A DNA stretch of 64,000 nucleotides, taken from Halichondria panicea. Its lineage: Eukaryota; Porifera; Demospongiae; Suberitida; Halichondriidae. Location of the stretch: contig NC_087391.1 of NCBI RefSeq assembly GCF_963675165.1, forward strand, positions 5,302,126 through 5,366,125. The letters run 5' to 3'. Shown here one piece after another: positions 23,632 through 35,306 of the stretch. The first letter of the stretch is position 1, and every line of letters starts with the position of its first letter. The notes beneath the pieces were generated by a model. That model worked only from the letters and a program-made list of their open reading frames with translations, made no database searches and was not told the origin of the DNA. Made by a program: the position numbers and the translations under genes.

Positions 23632-26600
23632 ATGATTCGGAGGCCTACAGCTACTGACACAGAAGATGACCTACTCGCCTTCCAGGAGAAGTTCATGTCC
23701 TCTGGGGAGAAGCCCTCTGCCTCGGTGGATTCTCACAGAAAGATTAAAGTAGGCTCCAAGAGGGATCAGCATGACGACAGTAGTAAGGAAGGTCCTGCTC
23801 AAGCAAGAGATGTGGTGGATATTAAGAAGGTGGAGGGTAAGATAAATGAACTCCTATCAAATGGCACGGGATGTGGAAATGCAACTACAAGCCTACATAC
23901 GCTGAATGCACACACACTTGCTCGTATATTATAATTATGACATGTATGCAGGTGGTATGGCGAAACCTCCTGCCAAGAGATCAAAGTTCAAGGAGGAAAG
24001 AATGAAGAAGAAGAGGTCAGCTGCTCCGGACCAGCATGAACTAATGGAGGGTAAGAGAAAAGAGAAGATTTTAATACCACTGTGTATGTGTGAGTACACG
24101 TTCGTACAGATCAGGATACGCACGTCACCAAGATACTCTCTGAAATACAGGTGATGTTTGTTACCTAATATATTTAAAATTAGTAATGGTTTTGTATTCC
24201 CACTTGCAGGAACGTGATACGATAAAGTTCACAATGTCCATGCCTAGATATACCACCAGAGGGGGTTTCCCCTCCGCCCACACCCTGGACACCACTACCA
24301 TGGTTACGTCAACGGCAGAGGGTCAGGCGAAGAAGAGTTTGTTTGCTCAGGCATTTGAGGCTCATGGATCAAGTTTCTTTGGACTGGAGGAGATGGTTGG
24401 TCAAGATGAGCAGATGGTTGAAGGTGGTGGGGGTGTGCCCTCTGGAGGAAGCAAAGGAGGAGAGGAAGTTGCTGCAGATACTATAGAAAGGTTAGTATAA
24501 TAATTTATTTACAGATTACAAATACACTATATAGTTTGTAACTGATAATGTTTCCCAGGCTTGATTTTTCGTCTCTTATTTCTGGAGAGGGTCTCATGTC
24601 CGTGGGCGCATCCAAGGAGGCAGCAAAAGAGGAAGTGATGAAGATCCATGAGGAGAATGTGCAACGACTGTCGTCCCTATCAGAGGAGGAAAGAAAGAAA
24701 GAAAGAGAGAACATAGTGCAGCAGCTAGGTAAGAAATACAAAATTGTAAAATTTGTGTCATAATAAACTCGTTTCTACAGATCCTAATCTCCTCTCGTTT
24801 CTCAAGTCTAGACACCTTCAGAAACAGCCGCTTCAACCATCTACTGGTGATCACATGACTATGGATCACACCCCTCAACCTCCTGTATTGGCAGACACAG
24901 CCTCTGATACGACCACACCCACTTCCTGGGTCCACATGGACGTGGTGGAGAGAGACAAGATGGAGTGGATGACGGACGTACCATCTCACGGGACTGCCCC
25001 TCTCGTCAGGAGCAGTAACGAGATCAGGTTCTCATTGGAGGGGCTGGTCATCCCACGCTCGATAGTAATACCCGCCCACCTTGGGTTACATCACCATGGT
25101 GACGAACCCCAGGTAGAGCTCAGTACACATAATGTCTTCTAGTGTGCATACAACTATTTCATTATTTCATTATTTTTACCTAGTTATTATTGTTAATTTT
25201 TGCCCCCAGGCTGCTGGCTACACTTTGAACGAGTTGTTGTCCCTGTGTAGAAGTACAGTGCTACAACAGCGAACCTTTAGTCTGCAACTGCTAGCTAAGG
25301 TCATTCAGAGAGCGAGGCATAACGAATACTCTAGTGTGAAGAGTGGATCTCGTGACAAGTGTGAGGATGGTGACTCTGTTCTCGAGCAGTTGCTTGCCTC
25401 TGATGTCCCGCTGTTGCTAAGATACTCTTTAGACGAGAATGTGAGCTCTGTGATGTTTGCAGCAGCTGCTGGTCTGCACTCGCTGTTAGTCATCCCTCCA
25501 GAAAATGTCAGTTACTTAGGTTGGTGCAATATTGAGATATTTTCTATTCTCTTGCATGCAGGTATTGTTGGAGGAATACATGCTCTCTTATTTTGGATGT
25601 GTTTTGCCGGCTTTGAGGTCACATGACAAACGAACTGTGGAGGAGGGGGAAAACGAAACTGAGATATTACATCACGACATTATATTGGTAAGAAATCTAT
25701 ATTATTACTCATGCTCTCGTTCTGCACTGCTAATAATTATGCTACTGCTAGTATGCAACTTGAGCCTGAGGGCAAGAGTTGTGTATTAACAGTACAGCGC
25801 AGCACAAGGAAATGACCTACTTATTGCTGATTACATAGTCCTGCGTCATGCTGTTTCCAAGTATCAGCCCTATGCTCATAACTGGTTACCGCGGTTATAA
25901 TGATTAGAATTGGTTCGCCATGCACGCATCCACAATGTTCACACTCAGAAAAGCTTATTTGAGGATACAGTTTTCTACAAAGAGCTACTAACAAAAGCAT
26001 TGGAAGTATATATATACATCTAATGCTCTAAAATGTTTGAGTGATTCTAGCTGCTACGTTATAATTCTAGTGGTGTCCGTGTGATAATTATCTATCAATT
26101 TTGCAAATGTTCCTGGGTGATCTTGCGGACAATATCTAATTTATGAATGGGATACAGGGTCACAGCTAGGATCACTTCTTCCCACGTGGGGTTGCCATTG
26201 TCGAAATATGCCTCAGCACACCGAAGCTTTTGGACCGATACTTCAAGTCGAGAATGTCTTAGCTCGTCGATAAAACCACTTCTGATACCCAAATGTACAC
26301 ATAGTGCCTCCCAATTTCCCACGTCTTCGAGCATTATGTACAGATCCTTGATCCTGGTAATGGGATGAGAATCCTTATTTTCTGCAAGGCCATTTGAGCT
26401 GAATCGGTGGTTTCGTTGTTGTGGCCAGAGTCCCTTGTTGTCAGGCTGGTCTGTCACTCCCCACTTTCTTAGTATCTTCTCGCATTGTCGATCGTTCCTG
26501 CGGACAGCTTCGTGCAACATCGTTGTTTTCTTCTGAGGGTCTGAATATAGTTTATTGACATCAATTCCGTATTTGTTGCACAAGTACATCACCTGCTCAA

Positions 26601-29600
26601 TCTCATGGTACTTATGTCGGTTTATGAGATAATACCATGGCGTGTTACCTTGACTATCCGGAACCAATAACACTGGTAGTATGGATATATTGAGCTTCAT
26701 ACAAACTGTTAACACGATTTGGAAGTATTCAAGGTGTCCACGTTTGAACGCCTTGTGTAGCAGAGTTGTGCTACTGAGTGTATCAACGCCTGTTAAATGT
26801 TCTAACACTCGATGTTGTACCGATAATTCCAGTAGCACTTCCACCGCTTCAAAGTTTCCTAACTCAAAGGCCAAATCCAGTGGAACGTTACCCTTATTGT
26901 TCATAGCCTTCAAACATTGGTCGGTGTACTTTGGGAAAATGTCAGCGAAGATTTTGATGTAAGATTGATTGGCCATTCCTTTGATTGCTGAGTGTAGGGG
27001 TATATCGCCATCATTGTCCATGATTGATAGATAAACTGCATATCCTTCATCTTTCAAATAGTTCAAAATTTTCACAATCAGGGGAATTGGAAACACATCA
27101 TACGATCGGGCGAGTTGATTGAGGATGGTTCCTCCGAATAGACTGTCTCTCTGTTCCAGTATGCAGCCCCTGAAGACGTCCTGCAGGTCACTTGAAGTGA
27201 TGTTCACCCAATTGTGTTCGAGCCATCTAGACAACAGGACCTGGCTACAATTTTCGTTGAAGAGTTCCTCGACACCAGTCGTGCAGAAAATCTTGCTTTC
27301 AGTTGTCCATACAAAAAGAAGGACTACTACAATAACTTGATGCAGGTGAGACTTCATTGCAAAGCTTTAACCATGAGAACTATGTATATATCCAGCACAG
27401 CTGAGAGTTTTTATACTAGTAGAAACCGGATGAATACATGTACATTTTTGTGGCTGGGTTTCATCTTGTGGGAGGGGGGGCAGGGGTAAATATTCCCCCT
27501 CCCCCCAAATGTTGAAGAATAGTACTGTTTATGATATCTACTGTGATGCATTAGCATGTAATAGGGGGTGTGGTCAACACATGTGGGAGTGGTCAGCTAT
27601 TTTGGGGCGTGCGTAAACCTTCCCCCCCATACGAGTAACTGCCTAACATTACGCTATGTTTATAGTTATAATTATGTCTGCCATTTGCTATGTTTATGGA
27701 ACATTTCTTGTGTAGGATTGCTAATAAATGTATATATACTGCATACCTTAAGGTGACATTATTTTCGCGAGTATTAATTTCTGCTATTTCTGCGAATGAG
27801 AGTAAAATCGCAAAAATTAGTACTCGCAAATAATTGGCGGCGGCGCCCTCTTGTTTAATGTATCCAGATCTCGAAAAATTATACCAGCAAAATATACAAA
27901 ACTGTAAAAACGCAAACAAATCTACCTGTGAAAATATGTCACCTTAAGGTAATTGCAGGGATATTTGAATATCGTTCACTGGTAAACTTTACTTGGCAAT
28001 TTGATAAAATTTTCCAAATTAAAATGCTCGCCAAATTTTCTCGTTATATGTAGTTATTTTCTAAGACAGCTGTTGGGGAATTTATGTATAATATTATGTG
28101 GTTTTTAGAATGTTGTGGTTTATTATTAGTGTACTGTCATATTGTGTGCATTTATGCAGGGATATTTGAATATGAAGTTGCTTCACCGTCTCCGCTACAT
28201 TCTGGAGGTGTGTGCCCCGCCCACTCCACTCCCCTCACACCTGTTGGACGTGGTAACCATGGTAGCAAGACACTCAGTCTACGCAGCCACTGAGGTAAGC
28301 CAAGTTGGAAATCACATTAATTGGTATTTTATACTTGCTTGCTAAAATGAATGCAATGTTCATCAGGTGTACAGCTGCCCACGTCTGATGGATGTTGTCT
28401 TTAGTCAGTTCCTGCCACTTGATTGGTCGACTGAGAGAGGGGGTGTGGTTGATGGGCCTGCGTGTGTGTCTGCACTGAAGCTGGTGTGTGCACTGGTCTC
28501 AGCTAGTAGGAACATCACTACTGCTTTGGTGAGTAAACACATATCAAAGTAGGTCTAAAATTTGGTTTTTAAACATTTGGAAAATTGTCCCAGGATTTTT
28601 CCCTGGAAAAGCCCCATCACTTTGGTTTTAAACATTTGGAAACTTGCCCCCCCCCCCCCCCCCGGATTTTTCCTGGGATTTTCCCTGGAATTTTCCCTGG
28701 GAAAGTCCATCACTTATCTACACTCTTGGTTTGGCTTCTTCCCAGAATACCTGAGCTTAGCAACAATCATTGTAGCCTCGATCCCAGGCCGCTCTTCCTC
28801 AAAGAAAGGGCCTTGTATCGACTGCTTGCGCATGCGCCACATAATCCCAGAAACTGGGGACTCCGGATATCATCGTATATTGCTCAGTAAAACCATGACG
28901 TTACAACGAACGGAAGTGGATTGAAGTCAGTGGAGAAGTGCGATTGTGAAGGTTTTTAGCCCGTGTGATAGCATTCTAATAGCTGCCCTTAGCCTGCTAT
29001 GTTAACAAAGGACTCACAGCCTGCAACAGTGTGGATGGCAATCGTCTGAAAGGAGGGAAGGCTGACAATGCTTATATGGACAGGCCACGCCCATCTGACA
29101 CTAACCTCAAGTGGTGAAAGTCTACATGTAGACTATCAGAAGAAATAGCATGCTGTACCCAAACATACAGCTCTGTCTCTAGCTAGCTAGCTATATAGTT
29201 CTGTGTATGTAGTGTTCTTTGTGTGTATATGTCATTCAGGATATTAATGGGAAACATTACGGGGAAATTATCCAATAATTTTGCGCGTCAGTAGCAGGCC
29301 TCCTTTTTGTGAAGGAGGCTACAATCATTGTTGTTATTGCAGTACTTGTCAGCAACGTTTTAATTACACCATTGTGTATGTGGGTTGTGCTTGAGTATTA
29401 CATTGTACAATGTACTTAATTTAACCCTCCCGTGCAGTTATCTTGTCACCACCTCTCCTCTGTGCTTGTACGGTACACTATCCCCCCTCCCTCTGAACTG
29501 GGACTGCCTCTAGACCACTCCCTCCCCCTCTCTACCACGGCTCTGCTCACATGGGCACTGGCACTGGGCTATGGACTAGCCTCTCACGCAGTCAGGTGAG

Positions 29601-31203
29601 AGTGTGCGTAAGCATTAGCTAGCTACATGTACATAGCTAGATTGCGTAAAACTTAGATATTGAATGGCTACGTTCTAGAGATTGTAAGCCTGGGAAGATA
29701 TAATTATACCTAAATCTATATTTCAATATCATAGAAGCTCTGTATTACCATAGATAGAGTAGAGAGGGATTGGAAACGAAAGTACCCTTGAAGTACCATC
29801 CGTGTATCTCCGCGGTTTTAATCGAGGCTTACTTTTTAACACGAGGGCTAAACATGAATAATTCATGAGAATTGTTTGCTCTCTGTAAGAAGTCCACGAG
29901 CAGTTCTGCTGCTAAACATCAACTTTTATCTAATACTTGAGGCCATTTAGGACACTATTTAGTTACACAACCTTAGCTATATCATAGGTTCTATAGGAAC
30001 ACAAGCATGAAAAGCGCTGTGTACCTCTAGCTACTTCACGACAATCGAGATTATATTTTCTTCGTTTCCAATTGATACCTACTATCAGGGGGCATGTGAT
30101 TCAGTAATGGGGGTAGCTCTGAGATGTATGCATTGGACACAATAAGTTTCCCGGGCTTTTGCGGGAGTTATGAGGAGATACACGGATGGTCCCAGAGCCA
30201 CTACGTAGACTTCATTGTAAAACATCACGTGAATCACTTCCGTTTCTACTCGGTATATCACTAATTTAAGTGTGTGCACTGTATAACTTTTCATGTAGGG
30301 ACACGTTTCCAGAGTTACTGAAGCAGCTGCACTGTGTCTCCCTGGACAACGGTAGCTCTCCCCTGCAAGCTAACAGGGACAAGGCTCTACTGTGTCTAGT
30401 GGAGGCAGTTCTCAGACTTGTGGCCATTACACCTGAGCAGCTCAAGATTGAGGGAACCACTGGTATGTCATGATGACGTTGACTAGTGCATAGCCCTAAT
30501 ATTTGATTTCTGTTGTACTCACTAGCCTACCACACCCACCCACCCCACCCCCAGACACCCATCCTCCCCCTGCCGTGGACTGGAGCCACTCTCGTGCTCT
30601 GTTGGCTCCACTGCTCAGTCTTACACAACAGCTGACTGAGACTACTGAGGTGAGCCATTGATTAACAGGAGTGGTGGTGTAGCCATAGTTTACCTTAAGG
30701 TTGGTATTATTGGCGGGTACTAATTTTAGCGAGTTGAAATGACTAGACTGGCGACGCGACAATATTACTCTCTAATTGTACGTAATGCTGACGTGTTTGT
30801 ATTATTAGCGAGTGGTTGATTTAGCGGAAAAAATGTCAATTCGCTAAATTCGCTAAAATAACAACCCGTTAATAATACCGACCTTAAGGTAGTTCTGATA
30901 ATCCAATTTTCAAAGAAATGTTATGATTCTCTGAAAGCTTAGAGAAAGACCTTTCAAACGATGCCCTAAATGAGTAATGCATTTCCTAGACGTGTTTACT
31001 AACATGCGGTTCCTTCGTTTACGTGTGTAGGCTAGGCGTGTAGATGTGTACTGTTTCAATCATGACAATTTACCATCATATAATTCATGCAGTTTTCTGC
31101 TTGTATACAGGATTCACCGTGTGCTGGCAATGTGCTGCACTGTCTTGCCACATACTATCATCTCTCCCCTCCCAATGTAAGCACACACACACACACACAC
31201 ACA

Positions 31204-31263
<60 letters not shown>

Positions 31264-32595
31264 TGCACGCACTGTGTTGTAAGTCAATCGTTTTAAACAT
31301 ATTTAACAGGTATCTTCAGTGGATCTCTCAGAGCAGCTAGCCTCACTGTTTAAAGGGCCCTTCTTGTGTTTGGCCAGTTCACCTCTCTTTACAAATTCTC
31401 TGCTGACTATCCGGCAAGTCTGTTTAAATGTGCATGCTAAAATGTCATGTTATGTAAAACTCGTACTTGTGCTACAGTGTAGGAAGCTTAGGCAGGGTTA
31501 CTAAGTCTCCTCCCCCCAAAAAATATATGGCGTTGTAATCACATCACTACATTACTCCCCATCCCCGCAGAGATACATCTGGTATTGCCACTCCCCTCGA
31601 CACTCCGGGCACACCTCCACCACCCTCCCTACCCTCACACTTCACACTCCCCACACCCAACAAGCCTGCACTGTACGGCCGTCCCACGATGCAGTCAGGT
31701 GACTACCACAGTCTAGTACAGCCTCGACTATCGCTACTGACAGCTACCAACCTGACCTGGGGGTACATCAGACTAGTCAGAGTGGCACTACACAGTAACA
31801 AGGCCACAACCACTAAGGTGAGGGAAGATGTTGTTGAAACTATAGCAATGAGTTAATTAGTAGAACATAGATATACAAAGCGGGTTTGATATCGTGTGTA
31901 CAAGTTGCTAGAACTGAGTATTCATATTGAATTTCTGCCTCTGCATGATATTATAGGTGGCTGCGATAGTTTGCAACCCAGTGTATATTGAGTATCTCAA
32001 GAAAGTGGCACAGTCGGAGGGTTCAAAGGTGGGTTGTCCCCAACACGATGCTAGCTAGTACACATGCTTGAAGTATCTCTCTCCATGCACTCAGGCGTCG
32101 TCAACAATTGACCTTGTTGAACTGTACATGCTCTACGAATCTGTGCTGATGCTTCAGTCTCTCGTAAGTTACCTCATTGTCTGTATAATTATATGATTAT
32201 GTTTATGTATTCAGGTGGAGCTAGGTTCGTCCGTCCCAGAGGGGTGTGGTCAATTGACGTTTGATCTTGGACACAGGTTACTCAAACTCCTCCCACCTGG
32301 ACTGGAGAGTATCGTATGGGATCTAGTCTCCACTGTTGTATTACACCCCTCGCTTATCAGGTAGTGTAGTTATATAGCCATGCAAGACAACACTCACACC
32401 CACCCCCTCCACACACACACACACACACGTACCCACCCCCTCTACACACACACCACACACGTACCCACCCCCTCTACACACACACACACACGTACCCACC
32501 CCCTCTACACACACACACGTACCCACCCCCTCTACACACACACACACACACACACGTACCCACCCCCTCTACACACACACACGTACCCACCCCCT

Positions 32596-32639
<44 letters not shown>

Positions 32640-35191
32640 ACCCACCCCCTCTACACACACACACACACACGTACCCACCCCCTCCACACACACACACACA
32701 CACACGTACCCACCCCCTCTACACACAAACAGGACAAGAAATCAATCTCTGTTTCTGGAACAAGACGTCATCAGCTTGTCACTAAGAGACCAGCCTCAAC
32801 CAATCACAGTTCAGGATAGATCTACCATCACCAAGACCACCAGTCAACTGCTGACAGACTCACTTGCCCACCTCCCCACCATCAGAACCACCTACCAGCT
32901 GGCATTGAGGGAGAGCGGTGTCTGCTCTCGTGCAAAGATACTCCGCTCTGAGTAAGTTTATCAATCAGCCGAAATCCTTGAAGTGGTATCATGAATATAA
33001 TTATAACATTCCGGGCGCTTACCACAAAATGTTGTAAACGTACTTGTGTATAAAAGGGGGCAGCTGATGCTATAGAGTCAGCTTTGCGCAGTGGCAGTAC
33101 CATAACCAATGAGGTTTTACCGAGGTGTGGTTATTGCTAGTTGAAAACTTATCCCAATATCCCGCAATGACGACGTGAAATACCGTCGGCATTTGCAATT
33201 TTTGGAGACCACTACGGTGGTCGAATCACACAAACAATAATTTAATGATTAGTGCTGCGAAGAAGGCTAGCTGCTTGATTGTGCTCTGCCCTGTCTTGTC
33301 ACATTGGTTTAGGGCACTCTTTCAGTTGCCATAACTTGAATTCTGTGGACCCAAATTCAACAATTTTCTGATTTTCTGAGAGCTTACAATGAGATGTTTC
33401 AAATGGTATCACATCAATATTCATTTTTAACAGATTACAAAATTTGCCAATTTCAGCCAAATACCATGGATTATATATAGCCCATGGTCCAAGGCCGAAA
33501 AATGACAAATTACGACTCCAACCAAATTTTGGATTGAAATATATCATTTGAAAGGTCTCTTTCTAAGCTTTCAGAAAATCATAAAATTGGTGAAATTGGA
33601 TCAGCGATACTAAAGTTATGGCTGTTGAAAGATGTTTTCGGCACATTGTAGTGTGTCTTTACATGTTTCATTTCTCAGGGCTATATTTAACGGACATCCC
33701 TTCCAAACACCTTCAAAGCTCCTCCCACCTTGCCACGCCCCCATCATGCCAGAGGACTGGATCATGCTACCCATTATGCTTGAGTATAGCAAAACAACAA
33801 CTGAAACTCAAAAAAAGTTTGTGATTCTGTTGAATTTGAAATAATGTCTTTTTTTTATTATTAGAGTTTCAGACGCAACTGATAGTTTGGAGAGAGTTGT
33901 ATCCATGGTAACATGCTCCCTCCAATTGCTCTTGTTATTGGAACACCTTCATCCGCACTTGTTGAGGAAACTGCCGACGTCGGCAAAGATCGCCCGACTC
34001 ATGTGCATCTTTCTAATTGGTAAGCATGCATATAGAAACTGCCAGTGTGTGTGCTGTGCATAAAATTAAATTATCTTCTTATTTTGACAGATAGTGAGCT
34101 GTTTCTGGAGAGGGTGGTTCATGATCTGCTGGCTTCTCTGCTGAGCCTCTACTGTAGAGGTGGTAGCCAGCTGGACTTCACAACTCCTATCCCCGGGCTG
34201 ACATCTTTTGTGGACCTGTAAGTGGGTTTAGTACATGTGTATGACAATAATTATCCTTATGGTACTCGCTTAATGTTTTTCTCGTTGAGGGCTTTTATAG
34301 TTCTCAGAATTTAATTTTCTCCTTTAGATACACTACTTTGTTGGAGCAGTTCTCGGCTGTATCCTATGGCGACCACCTGTTCTCCTGTTTCCTGCTCCTG
34401 CCTCTACAGCAGCTGTTCTCCTCTCACCTGAAGAAGCTGGTGTGGGGGGAGAACCCTACAATCATTAGAGTCTTCTCCCTACCACTTACTGAGGTGAGGG
34501 ATTCTTTCCTCATACATATTTTTAGTTCTTTAATTTCCACACCCACCACTTAATAATTTGTTCATTTGGCTCTACAGGTGCCAGTACCTTTGGACAGTTT
34601 TCTCGTTCCTATAGAGACTGACATGCAACTGATTGATATGTACATGTCTGCATTATCAGCGGAGACAGTCAGGTATGCATGTACATAACCACACCCCCTA
34701 GTTACCTGTGTCCATACAGGCGTGTGTGGAGTCCATTGTTTTACCTGGTGGCGGTCCATCACGTGCACAGCTGTATCTTCAGTGATGGCTCCCCTGAGGG
34801 GCAGAGGAGGCAACTGTTGCAGAGAGTGGTCAACCTGTCTAATCAGGTGAGCTAGAGGGGATCCCTGTCTGTCTAGCATAGCACATGTAATGACGTGTAC
34901 TTCTCCTATACCCTAGATGTGTGTTGCGTTACCTTTGCCTTTACTGTAATATTTTTGGATGCCTGCTTTAATTTGCTTGTATAATTTACATGTTGTAAGT
35001 AATTTGTCTTTTGAGTATATGCACATTGATCCACGTACTGCCCCACCTCTCAGGAGACAAAGAGATGTGTGCTACTGTATGTTGGTGTGGACACGAGCTC
35101 ACCAGCTGGTGTGAAACTAAGAGAACAGTTGGACGAGAGACAATTAACAATTATTAAATCATTGCTAGGGACAACCATTAATGTGCTGTAA
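23632..35191 (+). CDS. RPAP1: RPAP1 (RNA polymerase II-associated protein 1), complete
   Basis: RPAP1 helps assemble/import RNA polymerase II and links it to Mediator. 27 exons join in frame to ~1377 aa (human ~1393): 23632-23836, 23952-24050, 24110-24150, 24210-24490, 24559-24728, 24781-25112, 25210-25506, 25562-25687, 28160-28294, 28367-28528, 29438-29595, 30299-30462, 30555-30649, 31111-31176, 31310-31413, 31571-31817, 31957-32028, 32095-32163, 32215-32360, 32733-32951, 33679-33816, 33865-34019, 34091-34217, 34328-34493, 34578-34672, 34720-34846, 35054-35191. N-terminal signature DDLLAFQEKF, RPAP1_N block IHEENVQRLSSL, then WVHMDVVERDKMEWM and IPAHLGLHHHGDEP; C-terminal PGLTSFVDLY and FSAVSYGDHLFS. 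Intron 15 is GC-AG (GCAAGT). Intron 8 holds an antisense gene and a 549-bp transposon lies in intron 10. Intron 20 holds U4. The AKR gene starts 115 bp downstream. Confidence 0.95.
26095..27357 (-). CDS. Signal peptide / ankyrin / Death-domain protein, copy B
   Basis: 420 aa in a single exon, antisense within RPAP1 intron 8 (25688-28159). Signal peptide at residues 1-21 (VIVVVLLFVWTTES). The region DSLFGGTILNQLARS is shared with copy A. Ankyrin-type repeats: DNDGDIPLHSAIKGMANQ (~113), GNVPLDLAFELGNFEAVEVL (~155), TTLLHKAFKRGHLEYF (~197), DSQGNTPWYYLINRHK (~237), TTMLHEAVRRNDRQCEKIL (~279). A Death domain occupies ~335-418 (WEALCVHLGI, IDELRHSRLE, TWEEVILAV). Neighbouring RPAP1 exon 9 is ~96% identical between the two block copies while these proteins are only ~60% identical, so this family has changed much faster than its host exons, or the host exons were homogenised. 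Function unknown; an intracellular Death adaptor with a secretory signal is unexpected. Confidence 0.8.
   Translation of the reverse strand: MKSHLHQVIVVVLLFVWTTESKIFCTTGVEELFNENCSQVLLSRWLEHNWVNITSSDLQDVFRGCILEQRDSLFGGTILNQLARSYDVFPIPLIVKILNYLKDEGYAVYLSIMDNDGDIPLHSAIKGMANQSYIKIFADIFPKYTDQCLKAMNNKGNVPLDLAFELGNFEAVEVLLELSVQHRVLEHLTGVDTLSSTTLLHKAFKRGHLEYFQIVLTVCMKLNISILPVLLVPDSQGNTPWYYLINRHKYHEIEQVMYLCNKYGIDVNKLYSDPQKKTTMLHEAVRRNDRQCEKILRKWGVTDQPDNKGLWPQQRNHRFSSNGLAENKDSHPITRIKDLYIMLEDVGNWEALCVHLGIRSGFIDELRHSRLEVSVQKLRCAEAYFDNGNPTWEEVILAVTLYPIHKLDIVRKITQEHLQN
27746..27949. mobile_element. CCTTAAGG-ended MITE, 204 bp
   Basis: TIRs CCTTAAGGTGACAT and complement, flanked by TA. In RPAP1 intron 8. 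The interior holds TTTTCGCGAGT-type inverted blocks. A relative lies at 30693-30889. Confidence 0.7.
28773..29321. mobile_element. Second TAGCCTC-family transposon, 549 bp
   Basis: Ends TAGCCTCGATCCCAGGCC and GCAGGCCTCC...GGAGGCTA, flanked by the exact 9-bp duplication CAATCATTG (28764-28772 and 29322-29330). Same ends and duplication length as 2551-3313, so they are one family. Located in RPAP1 intron 10. No transposase visible. Confidence 0.85.
29750..30255. repeat. Imperfect inverted-repeat element in RPAP1 intron 11
   Basis: CCATCCGTGTATCTCC (29797-29812) is complemented at 30173-30188, and GATTGGAAACGAA (29768-29780) is imperfectly complemented near 30060-30075. Probably a degraded transposon; ends uncertain. 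Confidence 0.4.
30693..30889. mobile_element. CCTTAAGG-ended MITE, 197 bp
   Basis: TIRs CCTTAAGGTTGGTATTATT and near-complement (AATAATACCGACCTTAAGG), flanked by TA. In RPAP1 intron 13. Shares the terminal palindrome with 27746-27949 but a different interior. Confidence 0.75.
31182..31262. repeat. CA microsatellite after the exon-14 donor
   Basis: (CA)n begins within 6 nt of the donor of RPAP1 exon 14. The pseudogene copy has a tract at the same place (21164-21237), so the repeat predates the duplication. Confidence 0.9.
32396..32725. repeat. Minisatellite ACGTACCCACCCCCTCTACA with CA runs
   Basis: About nine units of GTACCCACCCCCTCTACAC separated by CA runs of varying length, filling RPAP1 intron 19 up to the acceptor of exon 20. 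Related to 22497-22850. Confidence 0.9.
33080..33223 (+). ncRNA. RNU4: U4 spliceosomal snRNA
   Basis: Starts AGCTTTGCGCAGTGGCAGTA exactly as animal U4, followed by the U6-pairing stem II region, the 5' stem-loop with its kink-turn (CAATGAGG ... CCGAGGTG), stem I (TTGCTAGTTGAAAACTT), the central hairpin (GACGACGTG ... CGTCGGCA), the Sm site AATTTTTGG and a terminal hairpin (GACCACTACGGTGGTC). Length ~144 nt, the usual size. It lies in sense orientation in RPAP1 intron 20 (32952-33678). The Sm site and both hairpins are intact, so it may be functional; upstream snRNA promoter elements were not identified and a pseudogene cannot be ruled out. Confidence 0.9.
33319..33631. mobile_element. Foldback MITE (GCCATAACTT ends)
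   Basis: Ends resemble CTTTCAACAGCCATAACTT and its complement. Each half continues with GATTTTCTGA(A/G)AGCTT and TTTCAAATG blocks in opposite orientation, so most of the element pairs with itself. Related full element 48533-48837; fragments near 30905-30960 and 43085-43160. Confidence 0.65.
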
Positions 35192-35306
35192 TGCTTTGTG
35201 TACAAAGAATATCTTCAAAGACCCCACAAAAACATTTGGAAAAATGGTGTGATTTTGAAGGGTGTGTCAATTAGAGGTGTACAGTGTGAGTGTAGCCAGT
35301 AATTAA

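Noticed and set aside
32396-32725. CRISPR-like regular repeats
   Set aside because: The spacers are CA runs, not unique sequence; it is a minisatellite in a eukaryotic intron.
32380-32955. 191-codon frame rich in His-Thr
   Set aside because: Mostly minisatellite translation; the last ~73 codons are RPAP1 exon 20, in which the real reading frame continues from exon 19.
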